Assembly: GCA_946480585.1 (NCBI GenBank)
Contig: CAMLKQ010000045.1
Coordinates: forward strand, 1 to 11,318
DNA length: 11,318 bases
DNA from: an uncultured Kangiella sp.
Lineage (GTDB): Bacteria; Pseudomonadota; Gammaproteobacteria; Enterobacterales; DSM-103792
Reading direction: 5' to 3'
Of the stretch, positions 1 through 5,782 are shown in pieces. Under the pieces are notes generated by a model. It ran no database searches and was not told the DNA's origin. It was given only the letters and a program-made list of their open reading frames with translations. How positions within the stretch are numbered: position 1 is the stretch's first letter; each line of letters starts with the position of its first letter. The position numbers and the translations under genes were made by a program.

Positions 1-67
1 CGGAGTGGAGTAGCGCAGGGTACCGCGCGTTGTTCGCGCGGCGAGGAATACAGGCAATGTTCTTTTG

Positions 68-96
68 GGTACTTTTCTTGCGCCAAGAAAAGTACC
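68..96. repeat. Perfect 13-bp inverted repeat with 3-nt loop
   Basis: The left arm GGTACTTTTCTTG (68-80) is the exact reverse complement of CAAGAAAAGTACC (84-96), separated by CGC. A second perfect hairpin, CTCGCCC/GGGCGAG with a GCCG loop (96-113), begins at its last base. No long T-run follows on either strand, so this is unlikely to be a simple terminator. Confidence 0.7.
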
Positions 97-186
97 TCGC
101 CCGCCGGGGCGAGTCCCGGCAAACCTTTCGGCTGCACAGCGGCTGAAGTTAACGAGTAAAGCGGAGCGGCAACTACCCCCTCCCGG

Positions 187-208
187 CCTCCCCCTTGACA
201 GGGGGAGG
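187..208. repeat. C/G-tract hairpin
   Basis: CCTCCCCCT and AGGGGGAGG pair across a TGAC loop. A second C-rich tract at 176-184 could compete for the same G-rich arm. From memory this resembles a C-rich/TTGACAG/G-rich intergenic repeat common in proteobacterial genomes. That resemblance has not been checked by a search. Confidence 0.5.
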
Positions 209-266
209 GGTACACCGCGGCGACTCCGAGTAATTCTTTGGTCCGAATTACGGCAAAAAAAAGAAA

Positions 267-289
267 TCGCGGCCAAGGCCGCTCCTACA
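267..289 (-). repeat. REP-like element of the GTAGGAGC type
   Basis: Read on the minus strand, the element starts TGTAGGAGC and continues into a short GC hairpin, GCGGCC/GGCCGC with a 2-nt loop (269-282). A GTAG head followed by a small GC stem is the hallmark of REP/SMAG-type repeats in Pseudomonas and Stenotrophomonas, which are mobilised by RAYT (TnpA-REP) transposases. Only one unit is present, and no RAYT gene is in the window. Confidence 0.55.
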
Positions 290-315
290 AAAACGCAAAT
301 ACCTATTTCTCGTAA

Positions 316-344
316 CCCGGATCGTTGCGAAGCAATGATCCGGG
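316..344 (-). terminator. Long stem-loop just past the DUF1287 stop codon
   Basis: CCCGGATC (316-323) and GATCCGGG (337-344) pair. The stem continues inward with one G-T pair and TTGC/GCAA around a GAA loop. It begins 24 nt downstream of the minus-strand gene end. There is no U-tract after it on the minus strand, so it may act as an mRNA 3'-end protector or as a repeat element rather than a classical intrinsic terminator. Confidence 0.4.
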
Positions 345-368
345 ATCTCTCTTCGGCGAAGACACGAT

Positions 369-1007
369 CTAGCGCAAACCGCCAGCCAAGACAGGCCGAT
401 ACCACCCCGTAATCGGAAACTTCCGCAACATATCTTCTTCCACCACGCCGGCACCGATGTTGTGAATGATCAGTGGCCGACCAGCCACTTTGCGATCCGA
501 CACCACCCCGATATGCGGCAGATTGCCGGGCAAGAGCCACGTGATGAGATCACCGGCTTGATAATCAGCATCGCTGTCTGCGGGCGCGAGCTGCCAGCCT
601 TGGCGCTGAAAATAATGCGCCATGTTCGGCACCCGGCGGTGATCGATGTTGCGATCGGGTTGACGCATGCCCCAGAGCTTGGGGTAGCTGGCCCAAGCGT
701 GTTTCATGTCCTCGTGAATGCGTTGTTGCAGATCGATGCCGGTGTGGCGAAAGGCGCGGATCACCACGTCGGTGCAGACGCCGCGCTCCCGCGACACATC
801 GCCGTTCGGGTAATCCAGCCGTTGATAGCGGCCGTCATAAATGGTGGTCACGCCGATCTGTTGGCGTGCGGCCTGGGCCAGCGTAGGCGTTGCCGTAGCG
901 ATATTGGCATACAGCGCCGAACAGAGTGCCAGCGCCATCCAAAGCTGTTTTTCGAGTGTTACTCGCGGGCTGCGATTTAAAGAAAGCCCACTTCTGGATG
1001 ACAGCAT
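369..1007 (-). CDS. Secreted DUF1287 family protein, NlpC/P60-like fold
   Basis: The 212-residue protein belongs to the DUF1287 family, exported proteins thought to adopt an amidase/cysteine-peptidase-like fold and possibly to act on the cell wall. The exact reaction is unknown. The N-terminus has a basic stretch and a hydrophobic core around residues 21-38 (ending IATATP), consistent with a signal peptide. Visible family motifs are GVCTDVV with Cys78, DHRRVPNM near 122-129, GDLITW at 152-157, PHIGVVSD with His165 and IIHNIGAG with His182. Cys78 and His165 are the likely catalytic pair by analogy. The frame stays open further upstream, but that extension lies inside lepB and is Arg-rich and signal-less. 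I chose the ATG at 1005-1007, whose A is the last base of the lepB TGA stop (TGATG). This implies translational coupling; there is no clear ribosome binding site of its own. Met24 (ATG at 936-938) is an alternative start but leaves a signal without basic residues. Confidence 0.85.
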   Translation of the reverse strand: MLSSRSGLSLNRSPRVTLEKQLWMALALCSALYANIATATPTLAQAARQQIGVTTIYDGRYQRLDYPNGDVSRERGVCTDVVIRAFRHTGIDLQQRIHEDMKHAWASYPKLWGMRQPDRNIDHRRVPNMAHYFQRQGWQLAPADSDADYQAGDLITWLLPGNLPHIGVVSDRKVAGRPLIIHNIGAGVVEEDMLRKFPITGWYRPVLAGGLR

Positions 1008-1660
1008 CACAGCGGTTGCCAGAAGCGATCCGAACGAGGCAAATACGCATCGTCGTAGTCGAGCGAGAAGGCGACGGTGTGCGAGCGGCCGCGCAGTTCT
1101 TGCCGAGGGACCAGTCCGATAACGCGGCTGTCGGCGCTGTTGTCGCGGTTGTCGCCCAGCATCAGATAATAGCCATCGGGGATGTGAACCGGTCCGAAGG
1201 ATTGATAGTGACTCGGTGCCGCTGCCGACCAACGCACGCGGTGGTTTGCTCCCGCGAGTTTTTCGACGGCGTAAACCGCGTCATCGGTCTGCTCGATATG
1301 CTCGTAGTGTACCGCGACACCATTCAACACCAGCCGGTTGTTGATCATCGCCACGGTGTCGCCGGGGATGCCGATCACCCGTTTGACCAGGGTTTTGTCG
1401 GCTGCGGCAGAGTCAAACACGACGATGTCACCACGCTGCGGCTCGGCCAGCGGCAGCAGCGAGATAGCGGTGAAAGGCAGGCGCAAATCGTAAGCCAGTT
1501 TGTCGATGACGATGCGGTCACCTTCGACGATGGTGGGTTTCATGGAGCCGGTGGGGACTTGGCTCCAATCGGCAACAGCGCTGCGAAAGACCAGCATCAG
1601 AACAATAAAGACAAAAAAGCTGCGATTTTCACGCCAAATCTTGTTGAGCCAAACTTTCAT
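1007..1660 (-). CDS. lepB: Signal peptidase I (leader peptidase)
   Basis: This is a serine/lysine endopeptidase of family S26 that removes signal peptides from exported proteins at the outer face of the inner membrane. Numbering from the upstream Met (ATG at 1667-1669), a single hydrophobic segment spans about residues 17-30. It is followed by the Ser-box VPTGSMKPT with nucleophile Ser42, then the Lys-box KRVIGIPGD with general base Lys96, and the signature GDNRDNSADSR at 172-182. At about 217-220 residues with one membrane helix it is shorter than the two-helix E. coli LepB (about 324), which is common in other bacteria. The preferred start is Met4, at 1660, because AAGGAA (1669-1674) lies 8 nt upstream of it. 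The same AAGGAA overlaps the upstream ATG. It is the first gene of a two-gene operon with the DUF1287 gene and overlaps it by one base. The DUF1287 product is itself exported and could be a substrate. A second, more typical lepB may exist elsewhere in the genome. Confidence 0.93.
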   Translation of the reverse strand: MKVWLNKIWRENRSFFVFIVLMLVFRSAVADWSQVPTGSMKPTIVEGDRIVIDKLAYDLRLPFTAISLLPLAEPQRGDIVVFDSAAADKTLVKRVIGIPGDTVAMINNRLVLNGVAVHYEHIEQTDDAVYAVEKLAGANHRVRWSAAAPSHYQSFGPVHIPDGYYLMLGDNRDNSADSRVIGLVPRQELRGRSHTVAFSLDYDDAYLPRSDRFWQPL

Positions 1661-1668
1661 GGGGGCCA

Positions 1669-1674
1669 TTCCTT
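1669..1674 (-). promoter_or_regulatory. Shine-Dalgarno site deciding the lepB start
   Basis: On the minus strand AAGGAA lies 8 nt before the ATG at 1658-1660 and runs into the other candidate ATG at 1667-1669. Normal spacing therefore favours the shorter protein, beginning MKVWLNK. Confidence 0.6.
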
Positions 1675-1839
1675 GTGGCGGGAGGTCTCGAGCGAGCGTG
1701 ACCGGACGTGCGAAGGCGAAATGAGGGAATCAATCTGACAAAGCAGGCTGACTGAAAGTTCCAGCCGTTTTCGCGAATGTCCCATGACCGGTTTGATGCC
1801 CCTGCATGAGGTCGGGTGCCGACCGAATGTCTCGTGTTG

Positions 1840-1877
1840 GCAAGAAAAAGCCCGTTCGTACTGAGTACGAACGGGCT
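1840..1877 (-). terminator. Rho-independent terminator of the sodium/sugar symporter gene
   Basis: A perfect 13-bp stem, AGCCCGTTCGTAC (1849-1861) with GTACGAACGGGCT (1865-1877), closes a 3-nt loop. On the minus strand it is followed directly by TTTTTCTTG. It starts 20 nt after the symporter stop codon and points in the same direction. This is a textbook intrinsic terminator and separates the symporter from the downstream lepB operon. Confidence 0.92.
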
Positions 1878-1896
1878 GGGTAAGGAAGGTGTTGGA

Positions 1897-3456
1897 TTAC
1901 CACCAGTAGGCGTAGAGACCGCACAGGATGGCGATGACGATTACCGACGCCACATTGAAGCCAGTGCTGGTCGAGTAATCGATGTTTTTCAGCTCGACAT
2001 TGATCTTGGCATCTGAAGCCGGTTTCAGCAGTGACAGCACGATGGCGATGCCAAAACAGGCGACGAAAACCAGACCCACCCGATCCATGAACGGCAGGCT
2101 TGGCCACCACAGTTTCAGCGCCAGCGACAGCGCGGCCGAGCTGATGGCGGCGACCAGCGCGGCGTTGGCGGTGGTGCGTTGCCAGAACATGCCGAGCAGG
2201 AAGATCACACAGATGCCGGGAGTGAAGAATCCAGTGAATTCCTGAATGTACTGGAAGGCCTGATCAAAGCTGCCGAGCAGCGGCCGGGCCGACAACACCG
2301 CAACCAGCAGCGCGATGACGGCGGCGATGCGGCCGGTGCGCACCAGCTGTTGCTCGCTGGTCTGCGGCCGCATCGTGCGGTACAGATCCATCGTGAAGAT
2401 GGTCGACACCGAGTTAATTTTCGAGCCGAGTGACGCGATGATGGCGGCAATCAGCGCGGCGAAAACCAGACCGAGAATACCGCTTGGCAGCAGCGCCATC
2501 AGATGCGGGTAGGCCTCGTCCGGGCGCGCCAGATCCGGTGCCAGCACCAGTGCAGCAATGCCGGGCAGCACGATGATCACCGGCATCAGCAGTTTCAGGA
2601 ACGCCGCCAGCACTATGCCTTTCTGCGCTTCGCGAATGTCCTTGGCGGCGAGACCGCGCTGGATGATGTATTGATTGAAGCCCCAGTAGGAAATGTTCAT
2701 CACCCACATGCCGCCGAGTAGCACGCTGAGGCCCGGCAAGTCCTTGTAGTGCGGGCTGTCCGGTGACAGCACCATGTCGAATTTTTCCGGGAACTCGGTG
2801 GTCAGCCGCAGGAAGCCGGCGGTGATGCTGCCGTCACCGACCTTGTCGAGTGCGATGTAACTGATCAGCAACCCGCCGCAGATCAGCAGCGTGACCTGCA
2901 CGATATCGGTGAGCGCGACGGCTTTCAGACCGCCGTACAGTGCGTAGCCGCCAGCGAACAGGCCGATCAGCATCAGCGCCAGATCGGTGTCCATGCCGGT
3001 GACCGTGTGGACGGCGGTGGCGCCGAGCCAGAGGATCGAGGTCAGGTTGACGAAGATGTACACGCCGAGCCAGAACACGGCCATGACGGTGCGCACCGAG
3101 GGGCTGTAACGCTTTTCCAGAAATTCCGGCATGGTGTAGATGCCGTTTTTCAGGAAGATGGGCAGGAAATACTTGCCGACGATCAGCAACGTCGCCGCCG
3201 CCATCCATTCATAGGAGGCGATGCCGAGGCCGATCACATAGCCGGAACCGGACATGCCGATGATTTGCTCGGCCGAAATGTTGGCGGCAATCAACGACGT
3301 GCCGATCGCCCACCAGGGCAGCGAGCGGCTGGCCAGAAAGTAGTCTTGGGCGCTCTTCTTGTGTTCGCCTTTTTCGCGCGACACCCACTGTGCCAAGGCA
3401 AAGATGCCGATGGCGTAAACCGCGATGATCGCGATGTCCAGTCCTGACAATTGCAT
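1897..3456 (-). CDS. Sodium/sugar symporter, SSS family (vSGLT-like)
   Basis: The 519-residue inner-membrane protein couples sodium entry to sugar uptake. It aligns by eye along its whole length with Vibrio vSGLT (543 residues, from memory), with shared stretches such as SLIAANISAEQ (54-64), ASYEWM (80-85), YWGFNQYIIQR (257-267) and TIFTMDLY (352-359). Residues matching the vSGLT galactose-contacting set are present: Asn59, Gln64, Glu83, Asn261, Tyr263, Lys288 and Gln402. A hexose-type substrate such as glucose or galactose is therefore likely. About 14 hydrophobic segments are visible and the C-terminus ends in AYWW. The frame is open for 82 codons further upstream, but that part is Arg/Pro-rich and not membrane-like. 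The chosen ATG (3454-3456) has GGAG (3463-3466) 6 nt before it. An intrinsic terminator follows. Next to a GH16 glucanase and an outer-membrane receptor, its likely job is import of the glucose released from the glucan. Confidence 0.93.
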   Translation of the reverse strand: MQLSGLDIAIIAVYAIGIFALAQWVSREKGEHKKSAQDYFLASRSLPWWAIGTSLIAANISAEQIIGMSGSGYVIGLGIASYEWMAAATLLIVGKYFLPIFLKNGIYTMPEFLEKRYSPSVRTVMAVFWLGVYIFVNLTSILWLGATAVHTVTGMDTDLALMLIGLFAGGYALYGGLKAVALTDIVQVTLLICGGLLISYIALDKVGDGSITAGFLRLTTEFPEKFDMVLSPDSPHYKDLPGLSVLLGGMWVMNISYWGFNQYIIQRGLAAKDIREAQKGIVLAAFLKLLMPVIIVLPGIAALVLAPDLARPDEAYPHLMALLPSGILGLVFAALIAAIIASLGSKINSVSTIFTMDLYRTMRPQTSEQQLVRTGRIAAVIALLVAVLSARPLLGSFDQAFQYIQEFTGFFTPGICVIFLLGMFWQRTTANAALVAAISSAALSLALKLWWPSLPFMDRVGLVFVACFGIAIVLSLLKPASDAKINVELKNIDYSTSTGFNVASVIVIAILCGLYAYWW

Positions 3457-3564
3457 ATTCTTCTCCCGCGATGACGGGGCAGCGGTCGGCCGCTGGCAAG
3501 CCCGTCTCGATCTTTGTCTACGCCCTGACAGTAAAGCGGCGACGGCGGCAACGCGTCCTGATTC

Positions 3565-3597
3565 CGGTCGGCGACCGAAAGTTGAACGTTCAACTTT
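3565..3597. promoter_or_regulatory. Candidate operator: perfect 20-bp palindrome plus adjoining inverted repeat
   Basis: The sequence AAAGTTGAACGTTCAACTTT (3578-3597) equals its own reverse complement over all 20 bases, with a central CG. Directly beside it is CGGTCG-G-CGACCG (3565-3577). The palindrome ends 122 bp before the symporter start codon. A CG-centred perfect palindrome is typical of LacI-type operators, but no LacI gene is in the window; AraC proteins more often bind direct repeats. The binding protein is unknown. Confidence 0.6.
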
Positions 3598-3780
3598 GTG
3601 AAAACGGGGCCATGGAACGGTGTGCTGCGGCGCTTGCCGTGTGCAAGGGGGGCTGGGCGGGGCGTTATCCGCGTGATGAGCAGAACGTTGGTCCGGGTTC
3701 ACGCTTGCGACGGCATGCAGCGGGCAAACGCGGGTGGGAGCGGGGGCTTTCGGATGCAGCGGTGCCGATACACCGAGATG

Positions 3781-3807
3781 TCGCGCCCATCGGAGGAATG
3801 GGCGCGA
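3781..3807 (-). terminator. Hairpin downstream of the araC-type gene
   Basis: TCGCGCCCAT (3781-3790) and ATGGGCGCGA (3798-3807) form a perfect 10-bp stem with a 7-nt loop. It lies 49 nt after the minus-strand regulator's stop codon. No T-tract follows, so it may be a weak or Rho-assisted terminator, or a transcript-protecting stem. Confidence 0.45.
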
Positions 3808-3856
3808 ATCCGGTTTGCCGCACGGCGAATGCGAGCTGGGCGGTTCGGCCTGCGCG

Positions 3857-5029
3857 TCAGCCTGCCGTCTGGTTCAGCTTCTCGCGGAACTCGCTCGGGG
3901 TCATGCCGACCTTTTTCTTGAAGAAGGTATTGAAGGTCGCTTTCGAATTGAAGCCGGCGCTTTCCATGATGTCGAGCATGGTTTGCTGGCGGTTGGCCGG
4001 ATCGGACAGCAGCCGTTTGCATTCTTCGATACGGTAGGTGTTGATGAAGTCGAAGAAGTTCTGCTGGTAATGGCGGTTGATCACCTGTGACAGGTTGCGC
4101 GGCGACATGTGCAACTGGCCGGACAGGTTTTCCAGGTTCAGCAGGCAGTTCAGGTAGGGCTTCTTGTCGCGCATGTAGGCTTCAAGCTGGCTGACCTGTT
4201 CCGGCGAAATCACCGGTTTCTCTTCCGGCTTCTCGGGCTCTTTTGTCTCGGGCTGGACAAAGCCGGCAAAGACCCGGCTGTGGCCCATGCTGAAGAAAAT
4301 CAGCGCGCTGATCAGCAGCATGACGGTGTAATCGGCCGCCAAACCCCAGAAGTCGAGGTCCAGCGTGTAAAGCTGATCCAGCGAGGTGATGAGTGCGGTG
4401 CTGATGAGCATGGAGTCTGCGCGCACCGCCAGGAAGCCGAGTACCAGGATTTTCAGCCAGGTCAGATCGATTTTTTCGATGTCAGCGAATTCATCCTTGA
4501 TGCGCTTCTGGTAACGGAACAGCTCAATCAGCGCGAGGATGCCGCAGACAATGCGGAACAGCTCGCGCAGGAAGCCAACCGACAAGGTCAGCTTGGGCGG
4601 CGCGAAAGTGTCGTAGCCCTGCAGAATCGCCACCTTGGTGGCGTAATCCAGCCGGTAGTAATTGACGATCTCAAACAGCGCGTAAGCAACAAATGGCAGG
4701 AACAGCAGCCAGTCGCTGCGCTTGATGCGGTAATCGCGGTAGATCATCGACCGGACATAGAGCAGCAGCAGCGGCGCCTCCAGCCAGTAGGCATGACCAA
4801 ACACGTAGAAAATATTGGGCGAGAAGCTGATGGCCCACTGCCGGAACGCCGTGCCGTACATGATCAGGTTGTCGATCGGAATGGCGGCGTGGGCGAGCAG
4901 AAACAGCGCCAGCAAGATATTGCCGCGCCGCTTGCTACGGAATAGCCACAAGAACAGCGCAAACAACACGCACTGATAGATGGTGATGAACTGCATGACA
5001 TCATGCAGGTTGAACAGAATGGACTTCAT
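3857..5029 (-). CDS. Membrane-embedded AraC-family transcriptional regulator
   Basis: The 390-residue protein fuses a polytopic membrane N-terminus to an AraC/XylS DNA-binding domain. Hydrophobic segments are visible near residues 12-30, 37-58, 70-92, 106-124, 150-170, 190-211 and 230-248, about seven in total. A charged Pro/Glu/Lys-rich linker follows (about 258-275). The C-terminal region (about 284-387) holds both helix-turn-helix units: one around LENLSGQLHMSPRNLSQVI (299-317), the second ending in the family signature around AGFNSKATFNTFFKKKVGMTP (358-378). Such hybrids probably sense a signal in the membrane or periplasm and act on DNA from the inner membrane. The ligand is unknown. The gene lies between the symporter (same strand) and the divergent glucanase/receptor genes, so it is the obvious candidate regulator of the locus. 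The start at 5027-5029 has only a weak purine-rich site upstream; Met12 is an alternative but would cut into the first membrane segment. Confidence 0.9.
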   Translation of the reverse strand: MKSILFNLHDVMQFITIYQCVLFALFLWLFRSKRRGNILLALFLLAHAAIPIDNLIMYGTAFRQWAISFSPNIFYVFGHAYWLEAPLLLLYVRSMIYRDYRIKRSDWLLFLPFVAYALFEIVNYYRLDYATKVAILQGYDTFAPPKLTLSVGFLRELFRIVCGILALIELFRYQKRIKDEFADIEKIDLTWLKILVLGFLAVRADSMLISTALITSLDQLYTLDLDFWGLAADYTVMLLISALIFFSMGHSRVFAGFVQPETKEPEKPEEKPVISPEQVSQLEAYMRDKKPYLNCLLNLENLSGQLHMSPRNLSQVINRHYQQNFFDFINTYRIEECKRLLSDPANRQQTMLDIMESAGFNSKATFNTFFKKKVGMTPSEFREKLNQTAG

Positions 5030-5042
5030 CCGCTGCTACCGT

Positions 5043-5057
5043 GCGCATCCGATGCGC
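5043..5057. promoter_or_regulatory. Inverted repeat abutting the araC-type start codon
   Basis: GCGCAT-CCG-ATGCGC lies 14 to 28 bp upstream of the regulator's ATG, where a bound protein or an RNA hairpin could affect its own expression. This is a short site and could be chance in GC-rich DNA. Confidence 0.3.
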
Positions 5058-5312
5058 CTGAGCTTATCGGTTGAGCAACAGAATGCAAGCCTGTTGCAGC
5101 GGTCGTCCTGGTGGCAGTTGCCCGGCGATGTGACCTCGTTTGCGATGGTGGTCATGGCGATGACCGATGTCCCGCCCTGGCGTCAGGTCGGTCGAGTCGG
5201 TGCTGAGCAACGTGATTGGGGAGCAAGACACGTCGCATAGCGTCACCGCGCGGAAGGGTGATCGCGTTTGTTGCGATGCAGCAAAATTGGCGAGCGCTTA
5301 ATGCTGGCGGTT

Positions 5313-5336
5313 TGCCAATGCCACTGCCACTGCCAA
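5313..5336. repeat. Short tandem hexamer array TGCCAA/TGCCAC
   Basis: Four consecutive 6-bp units read TGCCAA, TGCCAC, TGCCAC, TGCCAA, with a partial fifth (TGC) following. The array is noncoding and lies in the divergent intergenic region. It is a small microsatellite and could vary in copy number between strains. Confidence 0.6.
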
Positions 5337-5445
5337 TGCGCTCGGGCCGCAGGCCGCTTTTCCTTTTATTGTCAGGTATGGGCCGAACTGGCAGCCGAGG
5401 TTTCGGTTGTTTTCTGACCAATCCTCCGTACTTGGACGTAATTGC

Positions 5446-5479
5446 CCAAATTTGGCGCGGTGCAAGACCGCCAATTTGG
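5446..5479. promoter_or_regulatory. Imperfect inverted repeat CCAAATTTGGCG / CCGCCAATTTGG
   Basis: The two arms (5446-5460 and 5468-5479) pair over 12 bp with two small bulges around a 7-nt loop. The left arm contains the 10-bp palindrome CCAAATTTGG. It could be a double protein-binding site or an RNA hairpin; no T-run follows. The site is about 300 bp upstream of the glucanase start. Confidence 0.35.
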
Positions 5480-5782
5480 TGCTGTCGTAAAACCGGCTTA
5501 AACCGCGGAAAAACGGTTACAGATGCACCAGTTTGGGTACGGCTGGGCGATTTTGCGCAATCTTGAACGTCTCGCTGTCGGGATTCGCAAACTCAGACCG
5601 TTCAAGTTTGGTGCCTGCCGCAACGTTGAACGCGTCCTTGCCTTCGCCTTTGGTATAGGAGTAGCTCGCGGATTCGAGCGCGAAACGGCGAAACGCAAAA
5701 CGGCGAGCAAGGAAACGGCCGTCGGGAACGCTGCGGGGCATGGCCCGGCAGTTGCGATCCCCCGGAGGCGAGTGGAGACATA

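Larger units (their letters stand above)
1..368. repeat. Gene-free segment packed with palindromic intergenic repeats
   Basis: No convincing coding sequence is visible here; the frames that are open are low-complexity and Arg/Pro-rich. Instead there are at least six separate hairpin-forming units. They are 23-41 (7-bp stem, TTGTT loop), 68-96 (13-bp perfect stem, CGC loop), 96-113 (7-bp stem), 187-208 (9-bp C/G-rich stem, TGAC loop), 269-282 (REP-like) and 316-344 (13-bp stem with one G-T pair). The first three lie almost end to end. The units differ in sequence, so this is a mosaic of several repeat types rather than copies of one. It lies downstream of the minus-strand DUF1287 gene, where such elements often collect and can protect transcript 3' ends. 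The repeat nature is inferred from the palindromes and from resemblance to known families; copy number in the genome cannot be seen here. Confidence 0.6.
3457..3856. other. 400-bp gap upstream of the symporter gene
   Basis: No convincing gene is present. Reading leftward toward the symporter, the gap holds a terminator-like hairpin for the upstream araC gene (3781-3807), a perfect 20-bp palindrome (3578-3597), and an abutting inverted repeat CGGTCG/CGACCG (3565-3577). It also holds a small leader hairpin CAGCGG/CCGCTG (3480-3495) and the ribosome binding site GGAG (3463-3466). No strong -35/-10 pair could be assigned. An N-terminal extension of the symporter and several short frames cross the gap but lack coding character. 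Confidence 0.6.
5030..5782. other. 753-bp divergent regulatory region between araC-type gene and glucanase
   Basis: No well-supported gene is present. Several structures could be regulatory. Beside the araC start are inverted repeats GCGCAT/ATGCGC (5043-5057) and GGTCAT/ATGACC (5150-5165). A TGCCAM hexamer array lies at 5313-5336. Three copies of AAATTGGCG or near-copies lie at 5282-5292, 5446-5456 and, inverted, 5470-5479. TTGAACG half-sites lie at 5563-5569, 5599-5605 (inverted) and 5626-5632. The glucanase ribosome binding site GGAG is at 5774-5777, 5 nt from the start codon. No convincing -35/-10 pair could be chosen. A minus-strand frame ending at 5517 has protein-like codon use over its last 50 or so codons and could be a gene remnant. 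Confidence 0.55.

Noticed and set aside
65..412. 115-codon plus-strand frame at the left edge
   Set aside because: It translates hairpin repeats and G/C tracts into Arg/Pro-rich sequence and runs into the end of the DUF1287 gene on the other strand.
1008..1232. 75-codon N-terminal extension of the DUF1287 protein
   Set aside because: It overlaps lepB in another frame, is Arg-rich and would bury the signal peptide. The TGATG junction offers a natural start.
926..1738. 270-codon plus-strand frame
   Set aside because: It is antisense to lepB, whose catalytic Ser and Lys motifs are intact on the other strand.
3457..3702. 82-codon N-terminal extension of the symporter
   Set aside because: The extension is Arg/Pro-rich, crosses the palindrome and has no signal or membrane character. 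The internal ATG has a good GGAG site and gives a normal family N-terminus.
4109..4945. 278-codon plus-strand frame rich in Gln/Arg/Ala
   Set aside because: It is antisense to the AraC-type regulator and has no recognisable motif; its composition is that of a reverse-complement shadow.
5313..5336. Possible CRISPR-like array
   Set aside because: It is just four hexamers with no spacers; no cas genes or longer repeats are in the window.
5341..5372. Possible plus-strand terminator (GGCC/GGCC followed by T-rich sequence)
   Set aside because: The stem is only about 4 bp and there is no plus-strand gene upstream for it to terminate.
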